64,000 nucleotides of DNA, taken from positions 434,001 through 498,000 of the forward strand of contig CAVRXS010000006.1 in the NCBI GenBank assembly GCA_963725275.1, in the 5' to 3' direction. Shown here piece after piece: positions 1 to 10,272 of the stretch. Both the position numbers and the translations under genes were made by a program. Position 1 is the first letter of the stretch. The number at the start of each line of letters is the position of its first letter. The notes beneath the pieces were generated by a model that saw only the letters and a list, made by a program, of their open reading frames with translations, ran no database searches and was not told the origin of the DNA. The DNA comes from Bog-756 sp963725275 (lineage in GTDB: Bacteria; Actinomycetota; Acidimicrobiia; Acidimicrobiales; RAAP-2).

Positions 1-1049
1 GGGTAGCCGGTGATGGCGGCCCACACCGAGTACTGCCCCCTCGGCAGCGGGAGGTGCCGGAGGCGGCAACGGATCTCGAAGTCCCCCTGCGGCATGAACC
101 CGTTGTACTCGACGAGGAACATCGGGAATGCGGTCCCTTGCGAGATGCCCACGTAGAAATCGGCCTGGGCCGCCTCGGGCGAACGAAGGGTGAGGCAGAC
201 GTCGACCGGCTCCCCCGATCGCAGGGCTCCCCCGTCAGCTGCCTCCACCTCCACCTTCAACACGTCCACCATCCCCTGGTTGGAGGTGATCGAGGCCGCG
301 TTCTCCTTGAGGGAGGCACGGTAGAGGGCCAGCACCTCCTTGGTCGGCCCGGCAGCGCGGACTTCCGCATTGGCCAACCAGACGGCCCGGTCGCAGGAGG
401 CCTCGACCGAGGCGAGGTCATGGGAGACGTAGAGCAGGGTGGTGCCGCGCTGGACGATCTCGCCGATCCGGTTGAGGCACTTCTGCTGGAAGTTGGCGTC
501 CCCGACCGAGAGGACTTCGTCGACCAGCAGGATGTCCGGCTCGAGGAAGGCGGCGATGGCGAAGCCGAGACGCACCTGCATCCCCGACGAGTAGAACTTG
601 ACCGCTCGGTCTATGGCGTCACCGACCCCGGCGAACTCGACGATGTCGTCGAACTCCTGTCGGATCTTCTCCCGGCCCATCCCGAGGACGGTCCCGTAGA
701 GGAAGACGTTCTCGCGCCCGCTCAGCTCGGGATGGAGCCCACTGGTCACGCTGAGCAGTGCGCCGATGCGCCCGCGGACGTCGCAAATGCCGGCGGTCTG
801 GTAGGTCACCTGGCTCAGGATCTTGAGCATGGTGGTCTTGCCCGATCCGTTGATCCCGATGAGGGCCAGGCTCCCTCCGGGCTCGACCGTGAAGTTGATG
901 TCCTTCAGGACCCAGCGCCACTGCTTCTCTTGACGGCCTTCTTTGAGCCGTCGCCGCAGCTTGACCAAGTGCTCGGTCATCTGCGGCGCGACGGGGTCGG
1001 CGAGGAACTTCTTCCAGACCTGCTCGACGCGGATGGAGCCGTCAGGCAA
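1..1049 (-). CDS. wzt: Polysaccharide ABC exporter ATP-binding protein, Wzt-like (3' end cut by window edge)
   Basis: Energises export of a lipid-linked polysaccharide across the cytoplasmic membrane. Reading from a TTG at 1049, the protein shows a Walker A motif GINGSGKTT near residue 72, a Walker B/D-loop LLVDEVLSVGD and an H-loop YVSHD, followed by a C-terminal extension. The last codons in the window read LPLPRGQYSVWAAITGY, typical of the beta-sandwich carbohydrate-binding domain that distinguishes Wzt from ordinary ABC ATPases. About 349 codons are present and the stop lies outside the window. The TTG start overlaps the stop of the permease gene (TTGCCTGA), so translation is probably coupled. 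Family assignment is firm; the exported glycan is unknown. Confidence 0.9.
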   Translation of the reverse strand, partial: MPDGSIRVEQVWKKFLADPVAPQMTEHLVKLRRRLKEGRQEKQWRWVLKDINFTVEPGGSLALIGINGSGKTTMLKILSQVTYQTAGICDVRGRIGALLSVTSGLHPELSGRENVFLYGTVLGMGREKIRQEFDDIVEFAGVGDAIDRAVKFYSSGMQVRLGFAIAAFLEPDILLVDEVLSVGDANFQQKCLNRIGEIVQRGTTLLYVSHDLASVEASCDRAVWLANAEVRAAGPTKEVLALYRASLKENAASITSNQGMVDVLKVEVEAADGGALRSGEPVDVCLTLRSPEAAQADFYVGISQGTAFPMFLVEYNGFMPQGDFEIRCRLRHLPLPRGQYSVWAAITGY

Positions 1050-2063
1050 TGTCAGCAAAGCTCACCTCGAACTTCTTGAAGATGACGTAGCCGAACACGA
1101 AATAGAGCACCGACCCGACGGCCGCCGCCAGCAGTGGGGCGAACGTGGGATTCCCGCCGACGAGCATGGTCTGGCGGATCGTGTTGATGACCGGACCGAT
1201 TGGGTTGAAGAAGCCGTAGATGACCTGAAGGTTGACGGTGAGCCCGCCCACCGCCTGCCCGTGCACGAGGTGGGCCTGGGTCACATGGTACTGAGTGGGG
1301 ATCTTGCTGAACGGCCAGATCACCGGCGTCAGGAAGATCCCGAGCGAGATCACGATCGGGATCACTTGGCTCAGGTCACGGAACTGGACGATCAGGCTGG
1401 CGGTGCCGAGCGTGACCCCTGCGGTGAAGAGGATCTCGATCACGATGCACAAGGGCACCCACACGGTGGTCGGCTTGGGCAGTTGACCGAACAAGAGGAA
1501 CAGGAGGGCCAGCGGGATCCACGAGAGCACGGTGTTGAGGGCGTTGACCATCATGGTCTCGATGGGGAAGCACTCCCGAGGGAACTGGGTCTTGGAGAGC
1601 AGCGACTTGTTGGTCAACAGCGCGTTCCCCCCTGGCCGAGGGAGGTGGCGAAGAAGGTCCAGGAGAGCACGCCGACGAAGGCGTAGAGGGCGAAGGGGGT
1701 GCTGCCGGTTGAGTAGCCCTTCACCCGCGAGAAGACGATGATGAGGACGATCAGGGTGGCGACTGGGTTCAGGATCGCCCAGAGAACGCCGAGGGTGGCC
1801 TGCTTGTACTGGACCCGGAAGTCGCGCTCGGCCAGCGTGAAGACGATCTCCCGATGCGCCCAGACCGCCCGTGCTCCCTCTTTGAGGGTGGTCCTGTGGT
1901 TGTAGAGGATCTCGGGCGGCGGTTCGTCGGCGACGGCGACCTCTTGGATGTAGAGGGCGTTCGGATCGTCCGGCTGGGCGGCTCGTCCGTCCCCGACCAC
2001 CCGCTCGACCGCACCCTCCGGACCGGGCGCGTCCGCGTCTTCCGGTGCAGACTCAGCCGTCAC
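1042..2063 (-). CDS. wzm: Polysaccharide ABC exporter permease, Wzm-like (one-base frameshift)
   Basis: ABC-2 type membrane permease partner of the downstream Wzt-like ATPase. An acidic cytoplasmic N-terminus leads into the family signature RDFRVQYKQATLG and then hydrophobic helices. The frame breaks in a run of six C (1627-1632 on the plus strand): the upstream part ends ATSLGQGG and the downstream part resumes with NALLTNKSLLSKTQFPRE, which together match the uninterrupted family pattern. One extra G on the coding strand restores about 340 codons. I chose GTG at 2063 because GAGAGGGG lies 8-9 nt upstream; an ATG at 2123 is possible. The break is probably a sequence error rather than a true pseudogene. 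Confidence 0.85.
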
Positions 2064-2261
2064 TGGTGAATCCCCTCTCTGGCCATACGAACCGGCCAGT
2101 CGCTGCACATCCCTGCCCAGCATCGTAGTCCAGGGACCGAGCGGCTCGGAAGTGGATCGTGCCTGGCAGGAGCGGTACTCGCATCACCCGATGCACGGAT
2201 TCGGGGCCCCCGTACACGTCCGCTCGAGGCCCAGGACAGCGCCGGCCCCCACCGGGGCCCA

Positions 2262-3530
2262 CTACCGAGTACTCGACCGCTTCGCGGTCCCGCCAGCCGC
2301 CACCAGTTGGGCCACCTCGGCCACCCTGGCCTCGACGAGCTCCTCGGTGAACCGCTCTTCGTAGAGTGCCTGGGCGGAGGCAACCACCCGCCCACGCAGC
2401 CGGCTGTCGGCCAGTAGACGAGCGCAAGCTGCACCCAACTCGCGGGCCGTGTCGCCGAGGAGGAGGTGCACCCCGTCCTCGACCCCGAGCCCCTCGGCCC
2501 CGAGCGTCGTCGAGACCACCGGGATGCGATGGGCGAAGGCTTCGAGAATCTTGATCCGGGTCCCGCTGCCGAAGCGGATCGGCACGACCACCAGATCGGC
2601 CCGGGCCAGCTCGTCGTGCATGTCGGCGACCCGTCCGACGACTGATACCGACGGAGGATCGTCGAGCTGTTCGAGGGACGGCGTGCTCGTACCGACCAGA
2701 CGAACGCGCACGTCGGGCACCAACCGGCGCAGTTCCGGCGCCACCTCGTCGACGAGGAACCGGGCAGCCTCTGCGTTGGGCGGGTAGCGGAGGGTGCCCT
2801 GGAAGAGCACGGTCGGCGGCACAGCGACGTCTTCCCGACCGAGCGGGACACCCGCCATGCCGAACCCATTCGGAACCACCTCGACCCGGGTCATCCCGCC
2901 CGTCACCGCCCGCTCGGCATCCAGCGCGCTGCACACCACTGTGGCCTCGCAACGGGCCGACGCCCGTACCTGGAGCCGCGCCCACCGCCGGATCTCCTCT
3001 GCCGACAGGGCGCGTGCTGCACTGATCCTCAGGCGACTCTCGACCCCCCTGGCCGGGGGGCGTGGCACAGCCAGCCGAGCCGCGATCTTGTGGTCTTCGA
3101 GATCGTCCAGGTCGAGCACGGCCGGCAGGGCGGGAGCGACGTCCCATCCGCCCAACAGCGCCCACGATCGGACCCTGAAGTACCAGATCAGGTCATAGCT
3201 CCCCGAGGCGAACCGGGCGAGCGCCCGGGTGAGCGGCCTGGTGACCGCCGCGCGGTCGCGGAACGAGAGCTCGATCGGGGTGGCCGTCCGGGCGAGGGCT
3301 GCGAGCAGCCCGGGGCCGCTGGCCGCCCGGGCGTCGTAGGGGACCACGGCCACCCGTTCGAGACCGGGCACCTCGGCGGGGGCAGCGATGTCCTCGCGGG
3401 TCCGCGGGACGACCGAGAAAAGGTCAGCCGCCCCGCACCCGGCGAGCCCGCGCAAGACCGTCTGCAGCCGGATCCGCGAGCCACTGTTGACCGGCCACGG
3501 GTACTCGCTGGCGATCACCAGACTCTTCAT
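2262..3530 (-). CDS. Glycosyltransferase, GT4 family
   Basis: A 422-residue GT-B glycosyltransferase likely adding a sugar during surface-glycan assembly at the cytoplasmic face. The N-terminus MKSLVIASEYPWPVNSGSR is the first Rossmann strand with the glycine-containing acceptor loop. The C-terminal half has VLFQGTLRYPPN (about residues 240-252) and RFGSGTRIKILEAFAHRIPV (about 318-338), the nucleotide-sugar binding region with the family's E-x7-E-like segment. It resembles transferases of exosortase-type EPS loci, but donor and acceptor cannot be read from sequence. It is transcribed toward the wzm-wzt pair after a 198-nt gap and diverges from the glycosyltransferase at 3706. Confidence 0.9.
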   Translation of the reverse strand: MKSLVIASEYPWPVNSGSRIRLQTVLRGLAGCGAADLFSVVPRTREDIAAPAEVPGLERVAVVPYDARAASGPGLLAALARTATPIELSFRDRAAVTRPLTRALARFASGSYDLIWYFRVRSWALLGGWDVAPALPAVLDLDDLEDHKIAARLAVPRPPARGVESRLRISAARALSAEEIRRWARLQVRASARCEATVVCSALDAERAVTGGMTRVEVVPNGFGMAGVPLGREDVAVPPTVLFQGTLRYPPNAEAARFLVDEVAPELRRLVPDVRVRLVGTSTPSLEQLDDPPSVSVVGRVADMHDELARADLVVVPIRFGSGTRIKILEAFAHRIPVVSTTLGAEGLGVEDGVHLLLGDTARELGAACARLLADSRLRGRVVASAQALYEERFTEELVEARVAEVAQLVAAGGTAKRSSTR

Positions 3531-3705
3531 CCACGCCCCATCTGTCGAGACACCTGCCGGAGCCCGCGGCGGACGGCCACTCGCCGCCGGTCCCCGTCGG
3601 GGACGCGCGTCCAGATGGTAGCGGTGGCGGCACGCGGACCGGAGCCCGCCGGCGCCGCTGCTAGCCTCCTTCCGCCGCCGCCAGCGCGGTCAGGGAGTCG
3701 CGGCA

Positions 3706-4827
3706 ATGACGGAGCAGTGGCAGCCAGCAGACGAATCGCTCGTCCTGCACGTGATCCCGAACCCGGTGGCACGCGGCGCCCAGCGTGAGGCCCGTGCCAT
3801 CGCCGATCAGCTCGACGAACCGGGAGTCCGTGCCCACCGGGTGCTCAGCCTGTTCGACGGGCCACCCGGGGTGCGCGTCGATTACTCGCTCGGGTGCGCG
3901 GCAGATCCGGCGGCGGGGGGCTACCACCCCCTCGTCATCCCGAAGCTCCGTGCCGCCTTCGACAAGGCGGACCCTGAGGCGGTCGTCGCCCATGGGGGCG
4001 ACCCGCTCAAGTACGTGGTCCCGGCCATGCTCGGCCGCCGGCGGCCCCTCGTCTACTACGCGATCGGGACCTACGCGGGTGCCCGGGACCGGCGCCTGCA
4101 GGTGCGCCTCTGGCGGACGCTCGCCGCCCGGGTCGACGCGGTCGCGGCCGAGGGGCCGGAGACCGCTCTCGACTGCACCGATCTGCTCGGTGTGCCAGAG
4201 GAGCGGGTCACGATGGTCCCCAACGGCCGGGATCCGTCCGTGTTCGCCCCTGGCCCGGCGGGTGCCCGACGGGCCAGGCTCACGGTCGCATTCGTCGGTG
4301 CCTTGACGGTAGGAAAACGCCCTGACCGGTTCGTCGAGGTGGTCGCCGCGCTGCGGGCAGGGGGGCGGGACTTCGACGCCCTCCTCATCGGTGACGGACC
4401 CCTGGGGTCGCAGCTGACAGAACCAGCAGCAGCTGCGGGGGTCGAGCTCCTCGGCTCCCGATCGGACATCGCCGACCTGCTCGGGGGGACAGACATCTTC
4501 GTCTTCCCGAGCCGCCCGGCCGGTGAGGGCCTGCCCGGGGTGCTGATCGAGGCCGGATTGTGCGAGGTCCCGGTCGTGGCCACCGACGTCCCCGGAGTGC
4601 GCACCATCGTGGAGCACGGCACCACCGGCGTGGTGGTGGGCGAGGAGGATCTCGCCGGCATGGTGTCGGCCACCGGGCAGCTGCTCGACGACGCTTCCCT
4701 GCGAACGTCCATGGGGCAGGCGGCCCGGGTCCGTTGCGAGAAGCTGTTCAGCCTGGAGGCGGTCGGCAGCGCCTGGCTCGAGCTGCTCGTTCCGCTACTG
4801 CCCGGGGACACCGTCCGGCACAGGTGA
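3706..4827 (+). CDS. Glycosyltransferase, GT4 family
   Basis: A 373-residue retaining glycosyltransferase. The second Rossmann domain begins at LTVAFVGALTVGKRPDRF (about residues 195-212) and continues to EGLPGVLIEAGLCEVPVVAT (about 272-291), a textbook GT4 donor-binding motif. It starts at ATG with CAGGGAG about 9 nt upstream. It is the only plus-strand gene in the first 8 kb, and its 3' end overlaps the convergent membrane-protein gene by 33 nt. Specificity is not predictable; the location indicates a role in the same surface polysaccharide. Confidence 0.9.
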   Translation: MTEQWQPADESLVLHVIPNPVARGAQREARAIADQLDEPGVRAHRVLSLFDGPPGVRVDYSLGCAADPAAGGYHPLVIPKLRAAFDKADPEAVVAHGGDPLKYVVPAMLGRRRPLVYYAIGTYAGARDRRLQVRLWRTLAARVDAVAAEGPETALDCTDLLGVPEERVTMVPNGRDPSVFAPGPAGARRARLTVAFVGALTVGKRPDRFVEVVAALRAGGRDFDALLIGDGPLGSQLTEPAAAAGVELLGSRSDIADLLGGTDIFVFPSRPAGEGLPGVLIEAGLCEVPVVATDVPGVRTIVEHGTTGVVVGEEDLAGMVSATGQLLDDASLRTSMGQAARVRCEKLFSLEAVGSAWLELLVPLLPGDTVRHR

Positions 4828-6201
4828 GGGCGACGGCGCCGTCGACGGCCGGTCCGCCGCGACACCGGAGGGGAGCCCGGCCGGGGACGGAGGCGGACCT
4901 GCGGGCCTGGGCCGGAAAAACCCCGCGGCACGCAGCCGTTTGCGGTCGCGCCGGCGATACTCCCACTCGTAGCGGGGCCGCAGTCCCTTGGGGGTCCGCG
5001 GGATGCACAGCAGCACCAGGAGGTAGGGGAAGAGCAAGGTGCGCTCGCGGGTGATGAGCCCGAGGTTGCCGAGGGCGGCGAACGCATAGAAGAACAGCAG
5101 CGAGAACACCAGGCACAGCATCACGTAGGACCGGGCGAAGGCGGCTCGAGGGACCATGCGCAACTGCCGGAGACTGCACAGGATGAGTCCCAGAACAAAC
5201 GAGTTCTCGGCGGCAGCGATGAGCTCCCCGGTGCCGTGGAAGTTGATCGGCAGCGGGTTGAACAGGACCTCGTAGACGTCGCGCGGGTAGGTGAGCGGAC
5301 TGGTGGAGTAGGGGATGCCGCTACTGCCGAATCCCGCGCCGGTACCGCTGTTGTTCTTCGCGGTCTGGGTCAGCGAGAGGGAGCCGTTGGCCGAGTGCAG
5401 GTAGTGGAGCGTCAAGAAGATCGAGGTGCCGAGTAGGGCTCCGAAGAACAGCGTGCGTGCCACCCGCCGGGTGCCATCACGCGCCCGGCGACCGGTGGCG
5501 GGCGCGACCATCATCGCCACCGTGAACCCGGCCATGGCCACGAGCAGCTCGTTGGGTCGGATGAGCACGCCGATGGCACACCCCAGGAGCACGAGGCTGA
5601 TCCCGCCCCGCCGACGGGCGAGGACCTTGGCCGCGCCGTAGGTGGCCACGCCCAAGGAGAGCAACATGATCGCCTCCTTGCTGACGTCGGCCGTCCAGAA
5701 GATGATCGACGGCAGGAAGAAGAGCACGTACGCATACCGGCGGGATCCCACTCCGCCGAAGGTCAGGCTGAATGCGCGGAAGAACAGGATGCAGCCGACC
5801 CAGGACAGCCAGGCGAAGACGAAGAACGCGCCGATCTGGTTGATCCCGAACAGGGCGAAGACGATGGCCGCGGCAATAGAGACCGAACCGTTGGAGACGA
5901 TCCCACCGATGCTGCCCGGCCTGATGTTGAAGTCGAAGTGGCGGAATCCGGGAGCGAGCAGCGCGCCGCGGTTGACGTACCGGTTCCAGTCGGCGACTCC
6001 CTTGTAGAAGTGATCGATCACGAAGATCTGTGCCGGCCCGGCCAACAGGTGCAGCACCAGGCTGATGGTCAGGATCCGCTCGAGCCATGGCTTGCCCTCC
6101 GCAGCGGTCACCTTGACGATGATCGGACGCCCCGCGGCGAACAGCAGAAGGGCGACGACGAGCGCCGCGAATGGGTTGGAGTTGAGGAGCGCGCCGATCA
6201 C
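4795..6201 (-). CDS. Polytopic membrane protein of the polysaccharide locus (polymerase- or mannosyltransferase-like, unassigned)
   Basis: A 468-residue protein with roughly ten hydrophobic segments and a charged, Pro-rich cytoplasmic tail (about residues 400-468). Notable motifs are FFLPSIIFWTADVSKEA in a loop near residues 160-176 and a long extracytoplasmic loop around residues 270-320. Topology and position suggest an O-antigen-polymerase-like or GT-C-like protein, but I see no decisive motif, so function is left open. It starts at GTG 6201, 27 nt after the stop of the chain-length protein gene, implying cotranscription. Confidence 0.75.
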   Translation of the reverse strand: MIGALLNSNPFAALVVALLLFAAGRPIIVKVTAAEGKPWLERILTISLVLHLLAGPAQIFVIDHFYKGVADWNRYVNRGALLAPGFRHFDFNIRPGSIGGIVSNGSVSIAAAIVFALFGINQIGAFFVFAWLSWVGCILFFRAFSLTFGGVGSRRYAYVLFFLPSIIFWTADVSKEAIMLLSLGVATYGAAKVLARRRGGISLVLLGCAIGVLIRPNELLVAMAGFTVAMMVAPATGRRARDGTRRVARTLFFGALLGTSIFLTLHYLHSANGSLSLTQTAKNNSGTGAGFGSSGIPYSTSPLTYPRDVYEVLFNPLPINFHGTGELIAAAENSFVLGLILCSLRQLRMVPRAAFARSYVMLCLVFSLLFFYAFAALGNLGLITRERTLLFPYLLVLLCIPRTPKGLRPRYEWEYRRRDRKRLRAAGFFRPRPAGPPPSPAGLPSGVAADRPSTAPSPSPVPDGVPGQ

Positions 6202-6228
6202 AGTCGTGGGGACCGGCGCGTCCGGCCC

Positions 6229-7811
6229 TCAGGCCCGGGTCGCCTCGGGGATAGCGTCCACCGCGGGCCCAGCCGTGATGCTCGGCACCGCGCCGGGGAG
6301 GGCAACGGTCTGCCGGAGGTCCTTCTTGTCCAGGCGCACCTCGGTGAGCACGACTCCGAGCACGGGCGCCCCCATCCGCCGGAGCAGGTCCCCCGCCCGG
6401 CGTGCATGGGAGACGGTGGTCGTCCCGCACTCGCCCACGACCACCACCACGTCGACCGCGTGCATGAGCGCCTCGCCGTGGTGGACCGCGAGCAACGGCG
6501 GGACCTCGATGATCACCGCGTCAGCGATCTCCCGCGCCGCCTGCATGATGACTGGCCCAGCGGTGACCAACTGCCCGCTGTTTCCCACGAACGGGCGAAG
6601 GGAGAGCCGGGCCACATTCGGTACCCGGGACGGCTGCAGCTCCGTCTGCAGCTCGGCAGAGCCGACGTGTGGCGGAGCCCCGAGTGCGCGTGCACCGCGG
6701 TGCCCCGAGTCGATGTCAGCGGTGCTGATGACGATCACCCGCTGGCCGGCCTCACCGAAGGCCGCCCCGAGGTTGGCCGCCACGATCGCACGGGTGTCCT
6801 CGGTGCCCGGGGAGACCACCAGCACGACCTGGCGGGAGCCGGGCTCGGGCACCCGGTACGGCTCGTGCACCGGCGCTGCCCACCCTCCCGCCTCGGCGAA
6901 CGGGTCCGTGCTCGGAACCGAATCGGCCATGGCTTCGAAGAGGACCGACATGCGGAGCATGCGGAAGGCCTCCGCGGAGGACGACGCCGGCTCCTCCGCC
7001 ACTTGCAGCACGGCAGCCGTCTCTCCACCCACTCGTGGCGGCTTCGGGATCTCGGCCACCACCGGGTAATGGAAGGCCGACTCGGCCGCAGCCGGCGTGC
7101 GCACGGTCCGGTCGAGGAACTCGCGGAGCACCACGATCAGCACCGCCAAGAGAATCCCGCCGAGCACGCCGGCAAGCCCACGCACCTTCTTGCTGTCGAG
7201 CTTCGAGGTCTTGTGCACGGTGGCGAGCTTGTGCGCAGAGTGCCTCCCGGCGGGTCGGATGACGGTGAACCCGCTCTTGCCGCTCGGCAACACTTTCTTG
7301 CCGAGCTTGGCCTGCTGTCTCTGAGCGAGGGCGAAGGCGCTGTCGACCGACTTCTCGACAACGGCCACGTAATCGTTGACCAGGGTGATCGCCTTCTTCG
7401 AGCCGGTGCCCGCCGCCTCGAACAGCACGACCCCGCCGGACTTGGTCGACGACGTCTTGGATGCCTTCGGCTTTTTCGCGTTCGCCTGGCCGAGGGTCGT
7501 GGGGAGCGCCTTCATTCTGGCGAGGAGCCCGGTGGTCGCCTTGGTTTGCCCGGCTTCCTTGATGGCCGCGAGCTTCACTTCCTGCTTGCTGGCCCAGAAC
7601 TGGATGTTGCTCGTGGACACCGCCGGCTTCCCGAAGCCGGTCGTGGACTCCGCCCCGCCACCGCGGTGGCCACCCACGGATAGGGCTTGACCTTGACCTT
7701 TGGGGTGGAGACCGGGAGGAGGACGGCCACCAGCCCACCGATCAGGGCCATGGCCAGCATGAGGCGCCAACTGCGGCGGATCGCCTTGATGACCTGTTTC
7801 ACGTCGATCAT
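6229..7811 (-). CDS. Chain-length determinant / BY-kinase-like protein with degenerate P-loop (one-base frameshift)
   Basis: The N-terminus MIDVKQVIKAIRRSWRLML plus a transmembrane helix is a Wzz domain. A second helix (GGILLAVLIVVLREFLDRTV) closes the periplasmic segment, and a cytoplasmic ParA/BY-kinase-like domain follows. The frame is broken at a C4 run (7653-7656): the N-terminal 52 residues end ATAVAG and the next frame resumes GAESTTGFGKPAV; one extra G joins them into about 527 residues. In the kinase domain the Walker A position reads VSPGTEDTRAIVAANLG with no GK[ST], and there is no C-terminal tyrosine cluster, so ATP-dependent tyrosine kinase activity is unlikely. It probably controls polymer length or export as a scaffold. 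Confidence 0.8.
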
Positions 7812-8205
7812 GCCCCAGCCCGTTTCCTATCTCGAACCCACGATTGTACTCGACCGAATTGCCAATTGACCAGCGTGGTCGATAAATTTCTCCGATGCCG
7901 GGCGTCCCAGGCCGCTGTGCCGTCAGGCCGGCGGTCCGATGCGTTCCATGTCATCGTGATCCGACCGGCAACCCCCACAATTGGGGATGCCGGAACGAAC
8001 CGGACAGGATAGTGTCTTTGGGTGTCAGACCAAGGGCAGCGATCGTCGTACAGGAAAGTTTCGCCGGCTGAGCGCGGGGCGCCTCCCGGCGACGTGGGAA
8101 CTGACCGGACTCGTGACTGCTGGGCACTCCCTGTGCTCATCAGGTAACGGTTGGGACGATGGAGTAGGGGGCGCAGTGTATGGATCTGCATCAAAGGGAG
8201 ATCCC
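7812..8205. other. Divergent intergenic region between chain-length gene and CapD-like gene
   Basis: This 394-nt gap must hold the promoters for both arms of the polysaccharide locus. The part next to the chain-length gene is AT-richer than its surroundings. It contains an inverted repeat GACCA-gcg-TGGTC (7868-7880), flanked by two AATTG copies, and a TACAAT-like -10 on the minus strand (7848-7843) without a convincing -35. No coding potential is apparent. Confidence 0.4.
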
Positions 8206-10251
8206 GTGTCGGAACCGATAGACCGCGCACCGGACCTCTCGTCGGGCGCGGAGATGCACCAGGTGGCGATGTTCGCCAGCCGGGTGCGGGCGAGCATCGT
8301 GTTCGTGCTGCTCGACGCGGTCTGCGTCGTCGCCGGCTACGGCCTCGCCGAGGTGGCCTACTTCCGGGACAAGGCCCCGGCCCACTACTGGCAGCACTTC
8401 CTGTTGTTCCTGCTCGTCGCCATCGTGGTCACCCTCACCTCCAACCGGCTGTTCGGTCTCTACGGCCGGATGTGGCGGCACGCCGGCGCCGACGAGGCGC
8501 GCCAGTTGCTGCTGTCCGCGGCCGTCGCCCTCTGCGTGCTGATCGCCTTCTACCCGCTCGGCAGGTCGCTCGGCATTCTGCTCGTCCCACCGATCGTCGT
8601 CGGGGTCGGGTGCATGTTCGCGACCGCGGGCATGGGCGTGCTCCGGTTCCACTCGCGCCTGTTCGCCTGGCAGCGAGGTTCCAAACGCCTGGGGCTGAGG
8701 GTCGCGGTCATCGGAAGCCGCGACACCGGTGCCGCCGCCATTCGGGAGATGCTGCGCAGCCCCGGGGCCGGCCTGGTCCCGGTCGCGGTCTTCGACGACG
8801 ACGAGCGGGCCCACGGCCTCTCGCTCCTCGGCGTCCCGGTGGTCGGGTCGATCGCCGACATTCCGCAGTCGTCCAGCCGTTACACGATCCAGCAGGTCCT
8901 GCTGGCCATCCCGTCCCCAGCGCCCGAACTGGTGGAGCGGGCACTCAGGGCCTCCGAGATCGCCGGCGTGTCGATGAAGATCCTCCCCGGCGTCCAGGAC
9001 ATGATCAACGAGCCCGCCCATCTGGCCGCGCTGCGCCAGGCGCGCGAGCCCCGCATCGAGGACCTGCTCGGCCGGACACCCGTTCCGACCGACCTCGAAT
9101 CGGTGCGTCGGTCGCTCGAGGGCCGTCGGGTCCTGGTGACCGGGGCCGGAGGATCGATCGGGTCGGAGATCTGCCGGCAGGTGGCCGGGCTGCACCCGGC
9201 CCAGCTGGTCCTTCTCGACCACGACGAGACGCACCTCCACGATACGGCGGCGACCATCTCCGGACCCTGTGAGCAGGTGCTGGTCGATATCGCCGACCGG
9301 GCGGCCGTTCTCGAGGTGTTCGACCGCGTCCGCCCGGAGGTGGTCTTCCACGCCGCCGCGCACAAGCACGTCCCGGTGCTCGAGCAGTACCCGGTCGAGG
9401 CCGCACGCACCAACGTGCTCGGCACGCTCAACGTGGTCGACGCGGCAGCCGTGATGGGCACCTCCCGCTTCGTCCAGATCTCGACCGACAAGGCCGTCCG
9501 CCCCTCGAGCGTCATGGGAGCGTCGAAGCGGGTCGCAGAACAGGCGGTGCTCGCGCACGCTCCGAAGGGTGCGGCCTACAGCACGGTGCGGTTCGGTAAC
9601 GTGCTCGGCAGCCGCGGCAGCGTGATCCCCACGTTCGCCCGCCAGATCGCCCAGGGCGGTCCGGTCACGGTCACCGACCCGAGGATGACCCGGTTCTTCA
9701 TGAGCGTGGAGGAGGCGGTGCAGCTCGTCCTGCAGGCGGCGGAGCTCTCCCGGGGAGGCGAGATCTTCATGTTGGAGATGGGCGTGCCGGTCAGGATCCT
9801 CGACCTCGCCGAGCGGATGATCCGCCTCTCCGGCTGTCAGGTGGGCATCGACATCCCCATCGAGATCACCGGCGTCCGTCCGGGCGAGAAGCTCGCCGAG
9901 GTGCTCAGCACGCCTGACGAGCAGGTCCTCGCGACCAGCCACCCGTACATCAACCGGCTGCTGCCGCTCCAGGCGCCACCCGACATCTTCGCAGCGGAGC
10001 TCGAGATGTTGGAGGAGGCGACACTCCGCCGGGACCGCGAGGCCGTGCGGGCGCTCCTGTTCTGCGCGGGCACCGTCCCCGGCGCCGAGATCGGGACCGA
10101 TCCGATGGTCGAGCCGGCCGCCGGCCCGCACCGCGAGGCCACCTTCGACTGGCCCGAGCTCGACGAGGCAGAGGCCGACCTCGAACTGCAGGACGCGTTG
10201 GCCGCCCATTTCTCGCCGCCGGACTCCGACACGGACCAGGTCTCGGCGTGA
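8206..10251 (+). CDS. CapD/FlaA1-type nucleotide-sugar 4,6-dehydratase/epimerase, membrane-anchored
   Basis: Two-domain polysaccharide biosynthesis protein of 681 residues. Four to five transmembrane helices occupy about residues 25-150, then a first Rossmann domain begins at VAVIGSRDTG (about 166), and an extended SDR domain begins at TGAGGSIGSE (about 311). The catalytic region STDKAVRPSSVMGASKR has Met in place of the SDR Tyr, as is normal for CapD/WbpM proteins that use a relocated catalytic pair. It probably converts UDP-GlcNAc to a 4-keto-6-deoxy or epimerised sugar. I chose GTG 8206, preceded by AAAGGGAG, over upstream in-frame starts that add a low-complexity extension. Confidence 0.9.
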   Translation: MSEPIDRAPDLSSGAEMHQVAMFASRVRASIVFVLLDAVCVVAGYGLAEVAYFRDKAPAHYWQHFLLFLLVAIVVTLTSNRLFGLYGRMWRHAGADEARQLLLSAAVALCVLIAFYPLGRSLGILLVPPIVVGVGCMFATAGMGVLRFHSRLFAWQRGSKRLGLRVAVIGSRDTGAAAIREMLRSPGAGLVPVAVFDDDERAHGLSLLGVPVVGSIADIPQSSSRYTIQQVLLAIPSPAPELVERALRASEIAGVSMKILPGVQDMINEPAHLAALRQAREPRIEDLLGRTPVPTDLESVRRSLEGRRVLVTGAGGSIGSEICRQVAGLHPAQLVLLDHDETHLHDTAATISGPCEQVLVDIADRAAVLEVFDRVRPEVVFHAAAHKHVPVLEQYPVEAARTNVLGTLNVVDAAAVMGTSRFVQISTDKAVRPSSVMGASKRVAEQAVLAHAPKGAAYSTVRFGNVLGSRGSVIPTFARQIAQGGPVTVTDPRMTRFFMSVEEAVQLVLQAAELSRGGEIFMLEMGVPVRILDLAERMIRLSGCQVGIDIPIEITGVRPGEKLAEVLSTPDEQVLATSHPYINRLLPLQAPPDIFAAELEMLEEATLRRDREAVRALLFCAGTVPGAEIGTDPMVEPAAGPHREATFDWPELDEAEADLELQDALAAHFSPPDSDTDQVSA

Positions 10252-10272
10252 CGCCCGGCGCGTGCCCGCGCG

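Noticed and set aside
1614..1640. Programmed ribosomal frameshifting in wzm
   Set aside because: The C6 run could slip, but similar indels hit many unrelated genes here and no downstream pseudoknot is evident; an error is simpler.
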